Shown here in pieces: positions 41,336 to 52,187 of a DNA stretch of 64,000 bases (position 1 is the stretch's first letter; every line of letters begins with the position of its first letter). The stretch comes from Ampelomyces quisqualis. Taxonomy: Eukaryota > Ascomycota > Dothideomycetes > Pleosporales > Phaeosphaeriaceae. Location: NCBI GenBank assembly GCA_018398575.1, contig JAGTXZ010000020.1:2480001-2544000 (forward strand), written 5' to 3'. Both the position numbers and the translations under genes were made by a program. The notes under the pieces were generated by a model. The model was not told the origin of the DNA and searched no databases. It saw nothing but the letters and a program-made list of their open reading frames with translations.

Positions 41336-43611
41336 TTCTCAAGAAACAGTTAGCACGACGTCGAAAAAGCAGCGTGTGACAACTTACACAGCTCCATCTC
41401 ATCATCATCATCGTCATCGGCATTCACACTCGCCATATGCGCTTCGATCCCACACGGCGTGCCAGGCGCCGACCCATTCCTACTTTCCGGCAGCGCAGGA
41501 GTCGGCAAAAGCTCCGTCCCCGCGAGACGCTGCGTCGGCTCACGTATGGGGGTGTAGGATTTGTTCGGTGAGCCGTCGGGCGTGTACGAGATGTGTTGCA
41601 CAGGTTCGTCGTGTTCCTTGGAGCTTGTGCTCTGATCCGACTTTCTGGGCCGCCCTCGCTTTCTAGCCGCGGGGGTAGATATCTCGGGTGTCGTCGTGGC
41701 TGGAGTAGCCTGGGCATCACCTGCTGCTTCTTGGCCATCCGAGTCGTCGTGCACGAGCGCCTCGGACAGGACGCTTTTTCGGGTTGGTTTGCGCGTCTTC
41801 TTCGTGCTGCTCTCTGGTGCAGCGGGTGAAGGACTGGCGTCTACTGTCTGCGCAGGTGATCCCGCCTCCGAGTCGTCTCGGATGACATCTTCCGATAGCC
41901 CGCTCTTTCTGGGTCTACCCCTTTTCTTTGGCTGCTGCTGTTGCGCCTGCGCCTTCGCCTTTGCCTTGGCCCTGGCAGCGTTCTTCTTCTTGGTGGGATT
42001 GAATTCCACGTCTTCATCAGACTCCTCTTTCTTCCAGGCCCTGCCCTTGCCCTTGAAGTGCTTTGGTCGCCGTTGACTGTCCATTTCACCTTCAGGTTCG
42101 AGGTCCACTGCACCCTGAAGAATGGCTAGTGTTTCAGGATCCAGTTGCCCAAGTGGTTCCATACTGAGTGAAGCAACAGATACCCGCCTACTCGGTACGA
42201 TTGACGATGGTTGAGCTACTGGCTGCTCTTCGGTCCCATCAGACTCACTCTCTTCGAAGATTTCCATATCGTATGAATACGGCCGCTGCTGTGCAGGTCT
42301 ACGAGCACGAAGCCCGCGTCTTGTAGCGGCAGCTGATTCTTCTGACGGACCGGCTGCAGAATCTGCACCACTAGGTCGTGCTACTGTACTGGCAATAGAT
42401 AGAGACGGAGCTGAGGCGGGGGCAGCGATACCAGGTGCTGCGGCCGAAGTGTGATCCTCTTCAATGTCATCATCGAGCACCGTCTCCGCAGACTATCAAA
42501 AATTAACTACTTCACTTCGAGACATGATGCAACGCTTACCATGATCTTCTTCTTCGGTGGTTTCCTCGTGCTGAGCTTAAGAATGTATTTCTTGACTGGT
42601 TGCGGTGACTGTGCTTTTGCAGGGGGTATAGGTGCTGTCAAAGAGTTAGAGAGTCATCGAATAATACACTGCGCGTTCAATTCGAATTACGCTAAGAAAG
42701 AGCAAAGCTCCCGTCTAAAGCGTTTGCTGTTCACTAGGAATGATAGGGTACATTATAAACATGAAGATTTCACGAAACGTACCAGAGCGAACAGGCAAGG
42801 GCGATGCAATTGCAGGAGTAACAATTCCGTTCAGTGCCATTGGATTTTCTACTTCATCTTCAGGCGATATTGTTTCTTCAGACTAGTTGGCGGTCAGTAA
42901 CTAATGCCAACGCCAGGGAAAGATCACTTACAATAGGCTTCTTCCGAGGCTTTCGATTAGAAGACTTACGTCGGCCACTGAGCGTAATTGTCGGAGCTGA
43001 AGGCGCAGTAGCCTCAGCGAGGGGCGTAGTCGCGCCGATGTCCTCGCTGTCGTCTGATGCCACCATTTCTTCAGACTGGACGTGTCAGCAGTCGTGGTCG
43101 TACCACATAAGAGAAGCAACTTACCAGAAACTTCTTCTTCTGTTTCCTCTTTTTCTGCCCAGAAAGATTGAGGTCTTCCGAATGCGCCGTTGCAGATGGT
43201 GTTGCAGATCCGACGGAACGAGCTAGGCCATTGCCGTTCATTTTCACTGTCTTCTTCGGCTCGCGTGTTGATTGAGCACGCACAGCACGAGGGCGACCTT
43301 CGACCTTCAGGTGCTCCACCTCTGCCTCCTGTGTATTGTTAGAGCCATGCGCAAAGCCGAAGAAGAAATGGATGACATACGCTGGAATCAGTCTCGTCCC
43401 AAATTTGCATCGCAGCATAGTACAAAGACATTCCCTCGACGTGCTCGGAGTCTTTCCAGGCATCGTAGTCGATATGCTGCGTTGGATTTTCTGCTTGCCA
43501 GCTTTTGAATTCAGCACTACCGCGTCTCTTGAGCCATGATGCACGCATGCCGCCTTTGGCTGAGCGGTCAGCAGATCGTGAGCCTGACGACGTGTGACCG
43601 TTGGGCGCCAT
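41336..43611 (-). CDS. AT-hook nuclear protein with repeated basic/SE/acidic motif
   Basis: Unrecognised protein, 626 aa. Exons (right to left) are 43381-43611, 43125-43328, 42932-43075, 42783-42882, 42540-42634, 41388-42492 and a 2-nt last exon 41336-41337. The last intron (41338-41387, GTAAGT, CTAAC, TTGAG) creates the stop; if it is retained, translation ends at 41350 with nine extra residues. The N-terminus has a conserved-looking segment (RASWLKRRGSAEFKSWQ, then EGMSLYYAAMQIWDE). Two AT-hooks (KKRGRPRKS and RKRGRPRKS) and a third basic block (RKPTRKS) predict DNA binding. A motif of basic residues, then SE-x2/3-V/I, then acidic residues recurs five times. A segment GLRARRPAQQRPYSYD resembles a short motif I associate with Mms22/Mus7-type proteins, but that is weak. 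It lies next to SPT7 on the same strand. Confidence 0.75.
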
Positions 43612-45031
43612 TTTGCTCGAAAAATTGGTGGAGGGTGCGAGGACAAGCGACATAAATGGTTGAAACAGCAGTCGAAAGCCGTGGGCGCGTGCAGTGGATG
43701 GAAACAGAAGTGTTTTGCGATAACAAGAATGACGAAAAACGCCTTTGTTGGTCGCCGTGCAGTGAGTTGCGCACGAGTTGAGGTTGGTTGTAGCGTGGAC
43801 AAGTGCAAGAAGGAAATCGATCCACCGGTCTCGTGTCGTGGCACTAAGCCCAAGTGCGCAGCGATTGCTACTTTTGACTGCGAGAATCACACCGTTAGCA
43901 TCAAAGCTGTTATGTCTCAAACGAACAGCTGCATCAGAGGGTTCGTAAATGTCATGTCGAGAGCGGTAGTGGAATGAAGGTTCGGGGCAAGGAAAAGACT
44001 GCGCTAAAGGCATCCAATTTCCAGCTCGGCTAGCCTTGGGTCCAGGTATCACTTCGAGAACAAGTCCACACGCTACATCGTGGAAGCAATCATTCCGAGC
44101 CTCCATGACGTCGAAGTCTTCGACGCACTGTACGAAGAGTCTTGAATAGGCGACTCTTTCACTGCTCTCACCTCTTCTTAAGCTTGGTTGATACGCTCAG
44201 CTCACTCTGCGTACACAATATCATATGGCAATTGCCACATGTTACAGGCTCGTGCGGCATATCGAGATCCCGTAGTCCACGAAAGTTCCTGTGTTCGAGG
44301 ACGTGTAGGCATCAGCTCTAGGCTGGGAATCTCGAGATGCACAGCAAGGGTCCTCATCTGGTAGCCTAAAAACAAGCACACAATCAATGTTACAAAACTA
44401 CGTAATCAACCACTACAGTAACTTGGCACACCCATTACGTCTCGTCTCTTGTGAAGACCAAAACATGTTCTTGTGTCTGCCTGGGCGTCGGGCTGCTGAG
44501 TACGTCGTCCTCGCAATACTAAGAAATCAAGCACACAAGTTTGACGAGAATGATGCATTGAAGCATTTTGACTATCTGAATGACATGGGCATTTCCATGG
44601 CTTGATGTCCATATTTACAAACAAAACACTAAGCCAGTCTTGAAAAACCATATTGTCGCGATATGCGGGCTGACGCGAAAACGAGAAGCGAGTCGATGCA
44701 ATGGGTATACAATCATGGACCCACCACCTATCCTTTACGAAAACATGGATGTGACCACCAAGCGGTGTCATGCGGGAAAACGCCGATATTGACTGTTTGC
44801 CTTTCGTGAGGAAAAAAAACCCCGCCTTTGTCCTGATGCGCCGTGTGTAGGCATGAAGAAATGAGACGAGTGTTTGATTAAACAATGACTTTGGAATCGG
44901 GGTATACTGATGTCCCCAGGATGATGCTGAATCGGAATATGTGGTGAGGTAAATATTTCGCCAACACCGAAAGCGTACTTGGCGAGCACGATGACTCGCG
45001 CGAGTGGCGCTCAAACCGCGGAATCGATGAC
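43612..45031. other. Intergenic: promoter of the AT-hook gene and 3' flank of SPT7
   Basis: 1.4 kb with only short, overlapping open frames on both strands (for example 44406-45014 minus) that lack domains or splice logic. No gene is supported. Confidence 0.5.
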
Positions 45032-48000
45032 CTAGAACGATTCGGGTGGACTCGGCATACCGTGAGCGCTGCCGTCTTCCTTCTCTGGCTCTTGGACACC
45101 AGAATTCTCTTTTTGTGATGGCTCAAGTTTCAATTTGCCAATTGGCTTGCCTATCCCTCTGGTGAGATTGCCGTCATTGCTAGTATTGTCCTTCTCTTCG
45201 TCCAGCTTGCGCTTCTTACGGGCCATCTGCTGTTGTTCTCTCAGAGGACGCTTGCGAGGACTCGAAATCTTGCCCGTAGGAGGCAGACGAGGCTTTGGAA
45301 AACGCTGCTTAAGCGGCAGCTCGTCATCTTCAACCAAAGGTTGGCTTTCGTTCGCATGCAGTTTGCTGAACAGCCAACTCTGGACCAGACCAATCTGGCC
45401 TTCAACGCTCTGAACTGTGACAGACTCGAATCTCGGTGGCTCAGGCATAACGACGCCGGTAGTGGCCGTGTTGCTGCTGGAGTTAATAATGACCCCAATA
45501 GGGAAATTGATTGCACATACTTATTGTCTTGCCTGGCATAGGCATTGTGCACCCTATTCTGCAACAAGTGCAAAGGTACACTGAAGGTAAGCCCGAATTC
45601 TCTGTCCAGTCCAAGCTCCTTGAAACCGAAAAAGTCCTCGCCAATGTCCTCGGCGAAATCGCCGCCAACAAATTGCTCGCTGCCATCATTGAAGGCACCA
45701 GCTCCGTCTTGTCCGACGTTGTCCATAGCGGGTCGAAGAAGCTCAGCGTAGTACGAGCGCATTCGGTCATGCATGCCTGTAAGCTTGGTCCCAAGACGCT
45801 CGACGTCGTCCTTGACGTAGGTCTCCAGCGTTTCGAGGTCAACGCCATTAGCATGGAGAGCATGTAACACTGCCTCCTCCTGTGTGAACCGTGGCGTCCA
45901 ATCTGTGCTTTTCCCATTTGATAGAGTAATGGGTACATCAGACTTCATCTTTGGTGTTTCGTGATAGATGCCTAGACTAGCCACGAGGTTCTGAAAAAAT
46001 TTAGCCGCAACATCGGTGACGGCATCAAGAGCGGAAGGCTGGAATTCTTCGAAACCAGCGTGGTAAAAGATCTTGCCAACGCTGCGCTGAAGAGCAGCGC
46101 GGCAAACAAGAGGCGCCATAAGAGCACCCTCCTCAGATACAACCATGGGTTCTATGTCCGTCTCCATAAATGGCTGTGGCTCGTATCTTTGGAACTGATT
46201 TTGGTACAGTTGCGACTGAAGTTGCATTTGTTTGACAATACCAATCTTGGCGCAGATCTTCCTGGTGTCCTGCATCGACTGCATATTGGCCTCCATTTTC
46301 TTGGCCAGTCCGCTGTCTGGAGTCGTGAACTGGCCCTGAGGGAAGATGCGCATGTACTCCTCGAATTGTTGAACAACGTGACCGTGTGCATCCTCGACCC
46401 ATTGAAGTCTTTCGTTGAGATCCGGAATAGCACAAACTGCATCGTAATAATCTGGAATTTGGCGTTCGTCTTCGCCCTCGATACCTTCGGCGAGAGACTC
46501 CTTGGCTATGGCGACCCCATCTTTACCGTCTGGATGCAAGTTTGGTCCGGATGTTGCTTCTTCTTCGATGGCCTGTTTGCGATGCCGTAACCATCTGCGC
46601 ATACCGGCTTTTGTGCGCAGTACAGCGGGTTCCTCTGGTTGGAGCTTGTCATCGCGAAACAGTCTATGTCTTTCGGCTGCGATCGTTGCTCGGTCCTTCT
46701 TGGTGACCTGTTTCCACGTCTTGTACTCCAGGTCATCGAGATCAGCATCTTCCTCCAGGGCAAACCCGTTAAAAGAGGTGCCGGTTCCATCCACTTCGGA
46801 AATGTCGGCTTGACTACCGTGTAGACCGCTTCTTGACGTACCGCTGGGTCCTAGAGGTGTCAGGGTTCCTGGTGGAGGTGTTGAAAACCCATTTACGCTG
46901 CCCTCCATCTCCGAATCCGCCCTTAAAAACCCATTTTTCAGATTCGAAACTGCGCTATTGATTGATGGCACAGGCCGCTTGCTTTCAGGACCGGGTGTAC
47001 CTTCCAGACCAGCTGGCAGTGCCTTCCTGGCATTGTTTGAGCCCTTGCCACCTTTACTCGGCGCCTTGCGGCCTCGCGAAGCCATGATAGGCTCTTCTGT
47101 CTACATATTAGCAGACTGTAGGGTCTCAAACACCTCAAAACGTACCGTCCTCGCTGTCTTCGGCGCCATCAGCATCGGCATCCCCGTTGCGCATCCTTCG
47201 CTCTTCAGCCTCGACCTCTGCGCGATCGCGAATTGTGATGTCCGGAATGAGTGGCACGAGTTTCTCGGTTTCTTTTTTCATGTGTAGAGCCTTCTTCCGT
47301 AGGAAATGACTTGGGTCGGCATTGTATTTCAGGCAGTTGGACCATATTAGCATCAGGTCGTCCACGAACTCCTTCTTGGACTTGTACTGAAGCTGCTTGA
47401 GCTTCTTCATCATTGTGCCGATATCCATGGGTTGCTTAATGACATTGTAGTAGTCGGGTGCCTCGCGCTTGTTGACGCGTTGTAAGAAAGGATGCGCGTG
47501 TTCGCCGGCTTTAAGTTCCATGAGAACCTTCTCCACACTCTCATACAGCTCTTCCTGGCCAACTCGGTCTTCGTTCGCCCACTTGCTCCTATTCTTGCGC
47601 ACTTCGCTTATCAGACTTCGTAGTTGGGCGTCGGTCGCGTGCACTCTGTCGCGCTGGGCGTCGATACGGGAGATGAGATGTTTGAGAGTAAGGCTGGAGG
47701 CGCCGAGGTTCGTGGTGCTCAGGGTGCCCTGCTGGGGAGCAGCGACGCCGCTGTTTGCGGGAGCGTTTGTAGAAGGACCAGATGTTTCTATTTCCACTTG
47801 TCGGTCAAGTTCGTCGAGTTTCTGCTGCTCCAGCATAGCATCGCGGTCGCTCTCCAAGGTATAGAACAGGGTGTTGAAACTGCGCTTCGCAGCATCTTCG
47901 GCCGCTTTCTTGTCCTGCTGCAGCTTCTTGCGCACGTCGTCCGAGGACTTGACATGGTCTGACAAAGGCGTGCTTGTTCGCTCGGTCCCGAGTCTGTTGG

Positions 48001-48517
48001 AGATGGGTGGTATACGAAGGCTTGGCGTGCCGAGGGAGGTGGCAGCAGTGGCGCTGGGAATGCTTTTCGACAGCAGCGGCGAGGTGCGAGTGTCATCCTC
48101 TTCGTCGTCTTCGTCGTCATCGCCATAGTCGTCTTCGTCAATTGCGCGGGCGGCTTTCTTCGGTGTAACGGTAGGGCGCGCGTCATGCGCCGCCGGGGCA
48201 TCACAGGACGACGACTTGGGTCCGTTGTCCAGCGCATCAAGGCTATCATCGCCACAGTCCCCCCCGAGCACCGCGTTCAGGCGCGCTTCGGTGCGCAGAT
48301 AGTGCTCGTGCCAACGCGCTGCCCTGGGATCCTCCTCCGCGGTGATGCCGACGCCCTCCCCCAGGTTGTTCGCGTTGGAGCCGTTGGACATGGCTTCTTC
48401 ACTCAGTGGCGCATTGGGTGTGCGCAAGCGCATCGCGTTAAGCGGTTGATGTAGGAAGCGGGCATGGCTGGGTCGTTCTCGGGAGGACGGGCGATGTGTT
48501 GATGCAGCGAGCGACAT
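45032..48517 (-). CDS. spt7: SPT7, SAGA complex subunit with bromodomain and histone fold
   Basis: Spt7 is the scaffold of SAGA that pairs by histone fold with Spt... partners and binds acetyl-lysine. Exons 47146-48517, 45521-47096 and 45032-45476 give 1130 aa from this ATG. The 49-nt first intron uses the CAG at 47097-47099, not the TAG four bases earlier, which keeps the frame (AEDSEDEEPIMASRGRK). The bromodomain lies near residues 340-430 (HAHPFLQRVNKREAPDYYNV, PMDIGTMMKKLKQLQYKSKK, DDLMLIWSNCLKYNADPSHF). The bromo-associated histone fold is near 780-835 (LMAPLVCRAALQRSVGKIFY). The tail is Lys/Glu-rich. Start choice is uncertain: in-frame ATGs at 48433 and 48391 are possible. Confidence 0.9.
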
Positions 48518-49488
48518 GTCGTTCGCAGGCTGTGGGGTGGTGAAGCTTGGCACGGCCTCACAGCATGGGAGAGCCGCCTTCAGGGCCACTTGCAACCGCG
48601 TGCAGGAGTCGCGACGCGCTGAAAGCAAGCATGGAAGAAGCCCTGCGGCGGACAAGTGGGGCGGAGATGGATTTGTGATGGAAAGCGATGGTATGACGCG
48701 TGCCTTGATGGCCGAATGTGCTGCCGGCTCGCGATGAGGAGAGGGACGCTGGGGAGGTTGCGCTTTCCGCATACAGCCAGTCGCCAGTCCGACCCTACCT
48801 CGCTAGCGTTGACCCCAGAATCATTCCCCAATATCAAACTGCCTTCACTCGATAGTTTGTGGGGGAAAGCAATGCAAATCACTTCTCCTAGCATTTGTGC
48901 CTCCTTCATACTGCGGCTGTTCTTCTGGGTTTCTGCTTGCATCTGTTTCCTTTGTGCGGTTTCGGCAGGGCGCTTTTTGTCCACAGGGGACAGTACTCGA
49001 CGAAATCCACGTCATTTCGTGGTATCTTCTGAAGCCAATATGTACTTATCGAGATAAGACTTACAGACTGCCATGTAAGCGCGGGGGGGGGGGGGTTTAC
49101 ACTTGCTCAAAGACTCGCGGAAGTGCAGTAAAAGCTGCGCTGCATGCACGATCAAAGTCTTACTCATAGCAAGTGCAAACAGGCCTGCTTCACTCGAATC
49201 CGCAAGGACTCGAGATAACTCCTCCCACCCCTGCTCAATCTCCAAAAAGCACTGTGTACCTGCGTCCTTCACCCACAAAAACGGTGTGCGGCGATCAATC
49301 AGTCCGGGGTCCACTGACACGTGATATCCGTCCCAAGCAGCTTGAGGTTAGCGCTCAGCCAGCTGTGCCGCTGTGCCAGTCCGCCGTTGAAGGAACGTCA
49401 CCACAACCTCGCCCGAACCCCGCCGCTGTGCTTGAAGCCCAGACAATGCCAATCAATCAATTATAACGCCACGCCGGGTGCACACAAC
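48518..49488. other. Divergent upstream region, SPT7 / VanZ-like
   Basis: No gene is supported. It contains a 13-base G run at 49083-49095. Open text just upstream of the SPT7 ATG is probably leader. Confidence 0.5.
49083..49095. repeat. Homopolymer, 13 G
   Basis: An uninterrupted run of 13 G lies in the SPT7/VanZ upstream region. The exact length may be a sequencing artefact. Confidence 0.7.
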
Positions 49489-50395
49489 ATGCGGTTTCGA
49501 AAACCCTTCGCTGGTAGGTGTGCTTGAATGCCCGATGTGCTGCGTGATACCTGGGCTTCCGGCACGCTGCCTGAGCCTGGAGTATATGCAGCCTCACATA
49601 TCCATGGACAACGGAAACTGCCAACATTGGCATGACCTTACAGAAAGCTGACATATCCGTCAGCCGCCTTCGTCTTGCTGTTGTTCATCTCCGCTGCCGC
49701 TGGCTTCTCACCGCCTGACTACACGATCCCGACGTACAAGCAGTCCGACAAAGTCTTGCACTTTGTTGCTTTCTCTCTCATAACACTCTCGTTCTATTGG
49801 ATTCTGGAAACATCGAGGCGCAAGGTGCTGCAGCTCACGTTTACTGTGTGCACACTGGCGCTGGGATGCGTGAGTGAGGTTGTGCAGGGACTATTGCCGG
49901 TTAGTTGCGCTTTTCCCTGGGCAGATAATGCGCGATTCGGATTATTGGATTGGAGATGTGAAAGGCTACAATGTTCCAGGTGGCTGCCATGGCTTAGTGC
50001 CGGATCTCTCCCTGCAGTCTTGACCTTGATGTACAAGTATCCAGATGCTTACGTGCAAGTAGATACACCGCGACTTCGACTACTATGATGTACTCGCCAA
50101 CGTGCTAGGTTCCGTGAGCGCTCTTGCACTGTGTAACTGGTATCACAAGCGCATGCTGGAGCGTAAGCGTGCGGCGCGGGGGTATGGAGCTGTTCCAGGA
50201 GACGATGATTTGGATGTCGAGCTCGGAGATTCGACCGAAGGTCAGGAAAGCGGCGTGGTGCGTCCGACGATGGACGAGGAATTGGAACGTTGGGACGAGA
50301 ACGCTGAAGATTGGGACACAACCGAGCCGGAACCGGCGAATGGAAATATGCAGGATGGTGAAGAAGATCAAGGGGACGGGAAGCGCAACGATTGA
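49489..50395 (+). CDS. VanZ-like membrane protein
   Basis: Exons 49489-49517, 49644-49899 and 50063-50395 give 205 aa. The introns are long for this window (126 and 163 nt), and the first has a weak donor (AG|GTGTGC), chosen because it alone joins MRFRKPFAGRKLTYPSAAFV in frame. The VanZ-like core is SDKVLHFVAFSLITLSFYWI (helix with the conserved DK-x-xH), then GCVSEVVQGLLP and, after splicing, DYYDVLANVLGSVSAL, matching the family end motif (F-D-x-x-D-x-x-A-N-x-x-G). Four membrane helices are expected. The C-terminal 85 residues are acidic and disordered. Fungal VanZ-like proteins have no established function. Confidence 0.8.
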
Positions 50396-50738
50396 TAGTG
50401 TGCGCAATGTTTGGAGGCGTGGTTAGCACGACCAGTTCGACGTCAACGATTGCAACGAAACGGGACAAGGCATCCCCGAATTATGCCAAGGTAGTGTACA
50501 GAACATCACGACTCGAGCGATGGGCGTGGTGCAGATCGACTTGATATTCATTACAAGCTCATAGCTAGCTCTTGGTGCTCAATGCGGCCCACTTGAGTAA
50601 GCCTGCAACCTTGATTCATCATTTGGCCGGCCCTAACCTCCATGGATTCATGGTTTTCCCAGCATGAGATTCCCTTGGAACCGTAAAACCCGCACCAAGC
50701 GCCGAAGTCATGTCTTCCCCACAAATGTCGTCCCTTGC
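50396..50738. other. Convergent 3' region between VanZ-like and RPS26
   Basis: 343 bp with nothing recognisable. Confidence 0.5.
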
Positions 50739-51305
50739 TTATGCGGTGGTCGTCTTAGCAGCCGCCTGGTTGGGGTTGATCTTCTTTCCGTCCTTGTTGT
50801 ACCTGACACGTGGGGGAGGGGCACGGTTGCGGCGGCCCTCTCGGGAGCGGACACTGGAGCACTATTAGGCCTTGTATGGATCCCGATTGCTCGACTTTAA
50901 ACGTACCGCACGATCTTTCCGTGAATGGCGCACGAGACGCAGTACTGGAGCTTCAAGTACATCTTGGGGACGGTGTACTCAGGGAAGACGGAGGCATCGG
51001 AGATATCACCTGTCCAGGTTGTCAGTCCAGGCTCTCGGGATTGCCATTGTAGCGGTCTCTGCAATCGCGGGGAGGATGGCTGATGTTGACGTACGGATAG
51101 CAGCCGACTCGACCATGTTGCGGATGGTGAATCTCTTGATCGCCTTGTCCTTGGGAGTGCATCGCGAGCAGTTGGAGCAACGGATGGGCTTGACGTGGCC
51201 GCGACCCTTCTTGTTACGGCCGCTGCGGTGGTGTTAGCCGTGCCTCTCCCGCCATGTTCGTCGTCATTTCGGTGGTGCATACTTGGACGCTCGCTTCTTG
51301 ACCAT
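50739..51305 (-). CDS. rps26: 40S ribosomal protein S26
   Basis: A component of the small ribosomal subunit at the mRNA exit channel. Four exons (51283-51305, 51095-51222, 50907-51009, 50739-50853) with introns of 60, 85 and 53 nt give 122 aa; yeast S26 has 119. The intron right after codon 7 is typical of fungal ribosomal protein genes. The product reads MVKKRASNGRNKKGRGHVK, then the zinc-binding CSNC and CVSC pairs (PIRCSNCSRCTPKDKAIKRF and YLKLQYCVSCAIHGKIVRV), ending REGRRNRAPPPRVRYNKDGK. No single exon reveals the gene; the family identity rests on the spliced product. Confidence 0.96.
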
Positions 51306-52187
51306 GATGGGCTGATTCTGGAATTCGTGAGCGCCTGGTCCGACAGAAAACAGCTCGTGGTGCGTACCGAAGATGTGGAATCTAAACGTCAGCAAATGGG
51401 GTTGTCGTGGAGAGTTCTCGTTCGAGCTGGGTGCAAGTGGTGTGCGTCGAAATTCCTCGCTTATGGAGCGTCCAAGCGCGCAGACAGGGGTGCGATCTAA
51501 TCTTGTAATCAATCGTTTTCATCATTGCCGAGTCCGGCCGCAGGCTACAACACGCCCACTTTCCATAGTACCTAGACATTCTAAGGGTACTGCATAATTG
51601 TAGTGTAATGTACTGAAAGGAATGCTTGCTCTCGCTCACCTCTCTTTTCACATCCTCAAGAGACGCTATGAACTGAACATACTGTATTTGAGCCTCATAA
51701 CAACCAGCAGTCCACACTTGAGCAAGGCCCACGACGGGGCTTTGTTGGAATAGAGGTGACTGTCTGGTGAATCTGTCCATGCAGCTGCAATGCATACGGG
51801 GCCTTGCGTCCCGCATTGCTGTACGGAGTATCAGTCCTGCAGTTCAAGCGACTTGCTGCTGTGGTTGCTGCGCTAGTCAGTCACCGCTTCGTCTTGCCCA
51901 CTGTTGACATCGTGCACAAGTAGCATTTCCAGTCTAGAGTGCGTTGGCATGCAGGCCCGGTCAAATCTTCTGCTGCGAACTCACCCGCCGTCTCCTGAGG
52001 TCGCATCCCAGTCACGCTGAGATCATTGCCCTCGCACCGCCTGTGTGATCACAGGCCTCGGCGCTTGCCACAGTGAATCGCGTTGCTTTCCTCGACCCTA
52101 GCAACACAACAGACCACCCCCCCGACTGGCCCCCCCTCCACCAACCAGAGCCCCTCTACTGCCAGCAGAAGCAGCACAACCACAACC
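51306..52187. other. Divergent upstream region, RPS26 / CBS-PB1 gene
   Basis: 882 bp with no supportable gene. Open frames here are short and without domains. Confidence 0.5.

Noticed and set aside
44406..45014. 202-codon minus-strand frame between the AT-hook and SPT7 genes
   Set aside because: No conserved-looking content and overlapped by frames on the other strand.
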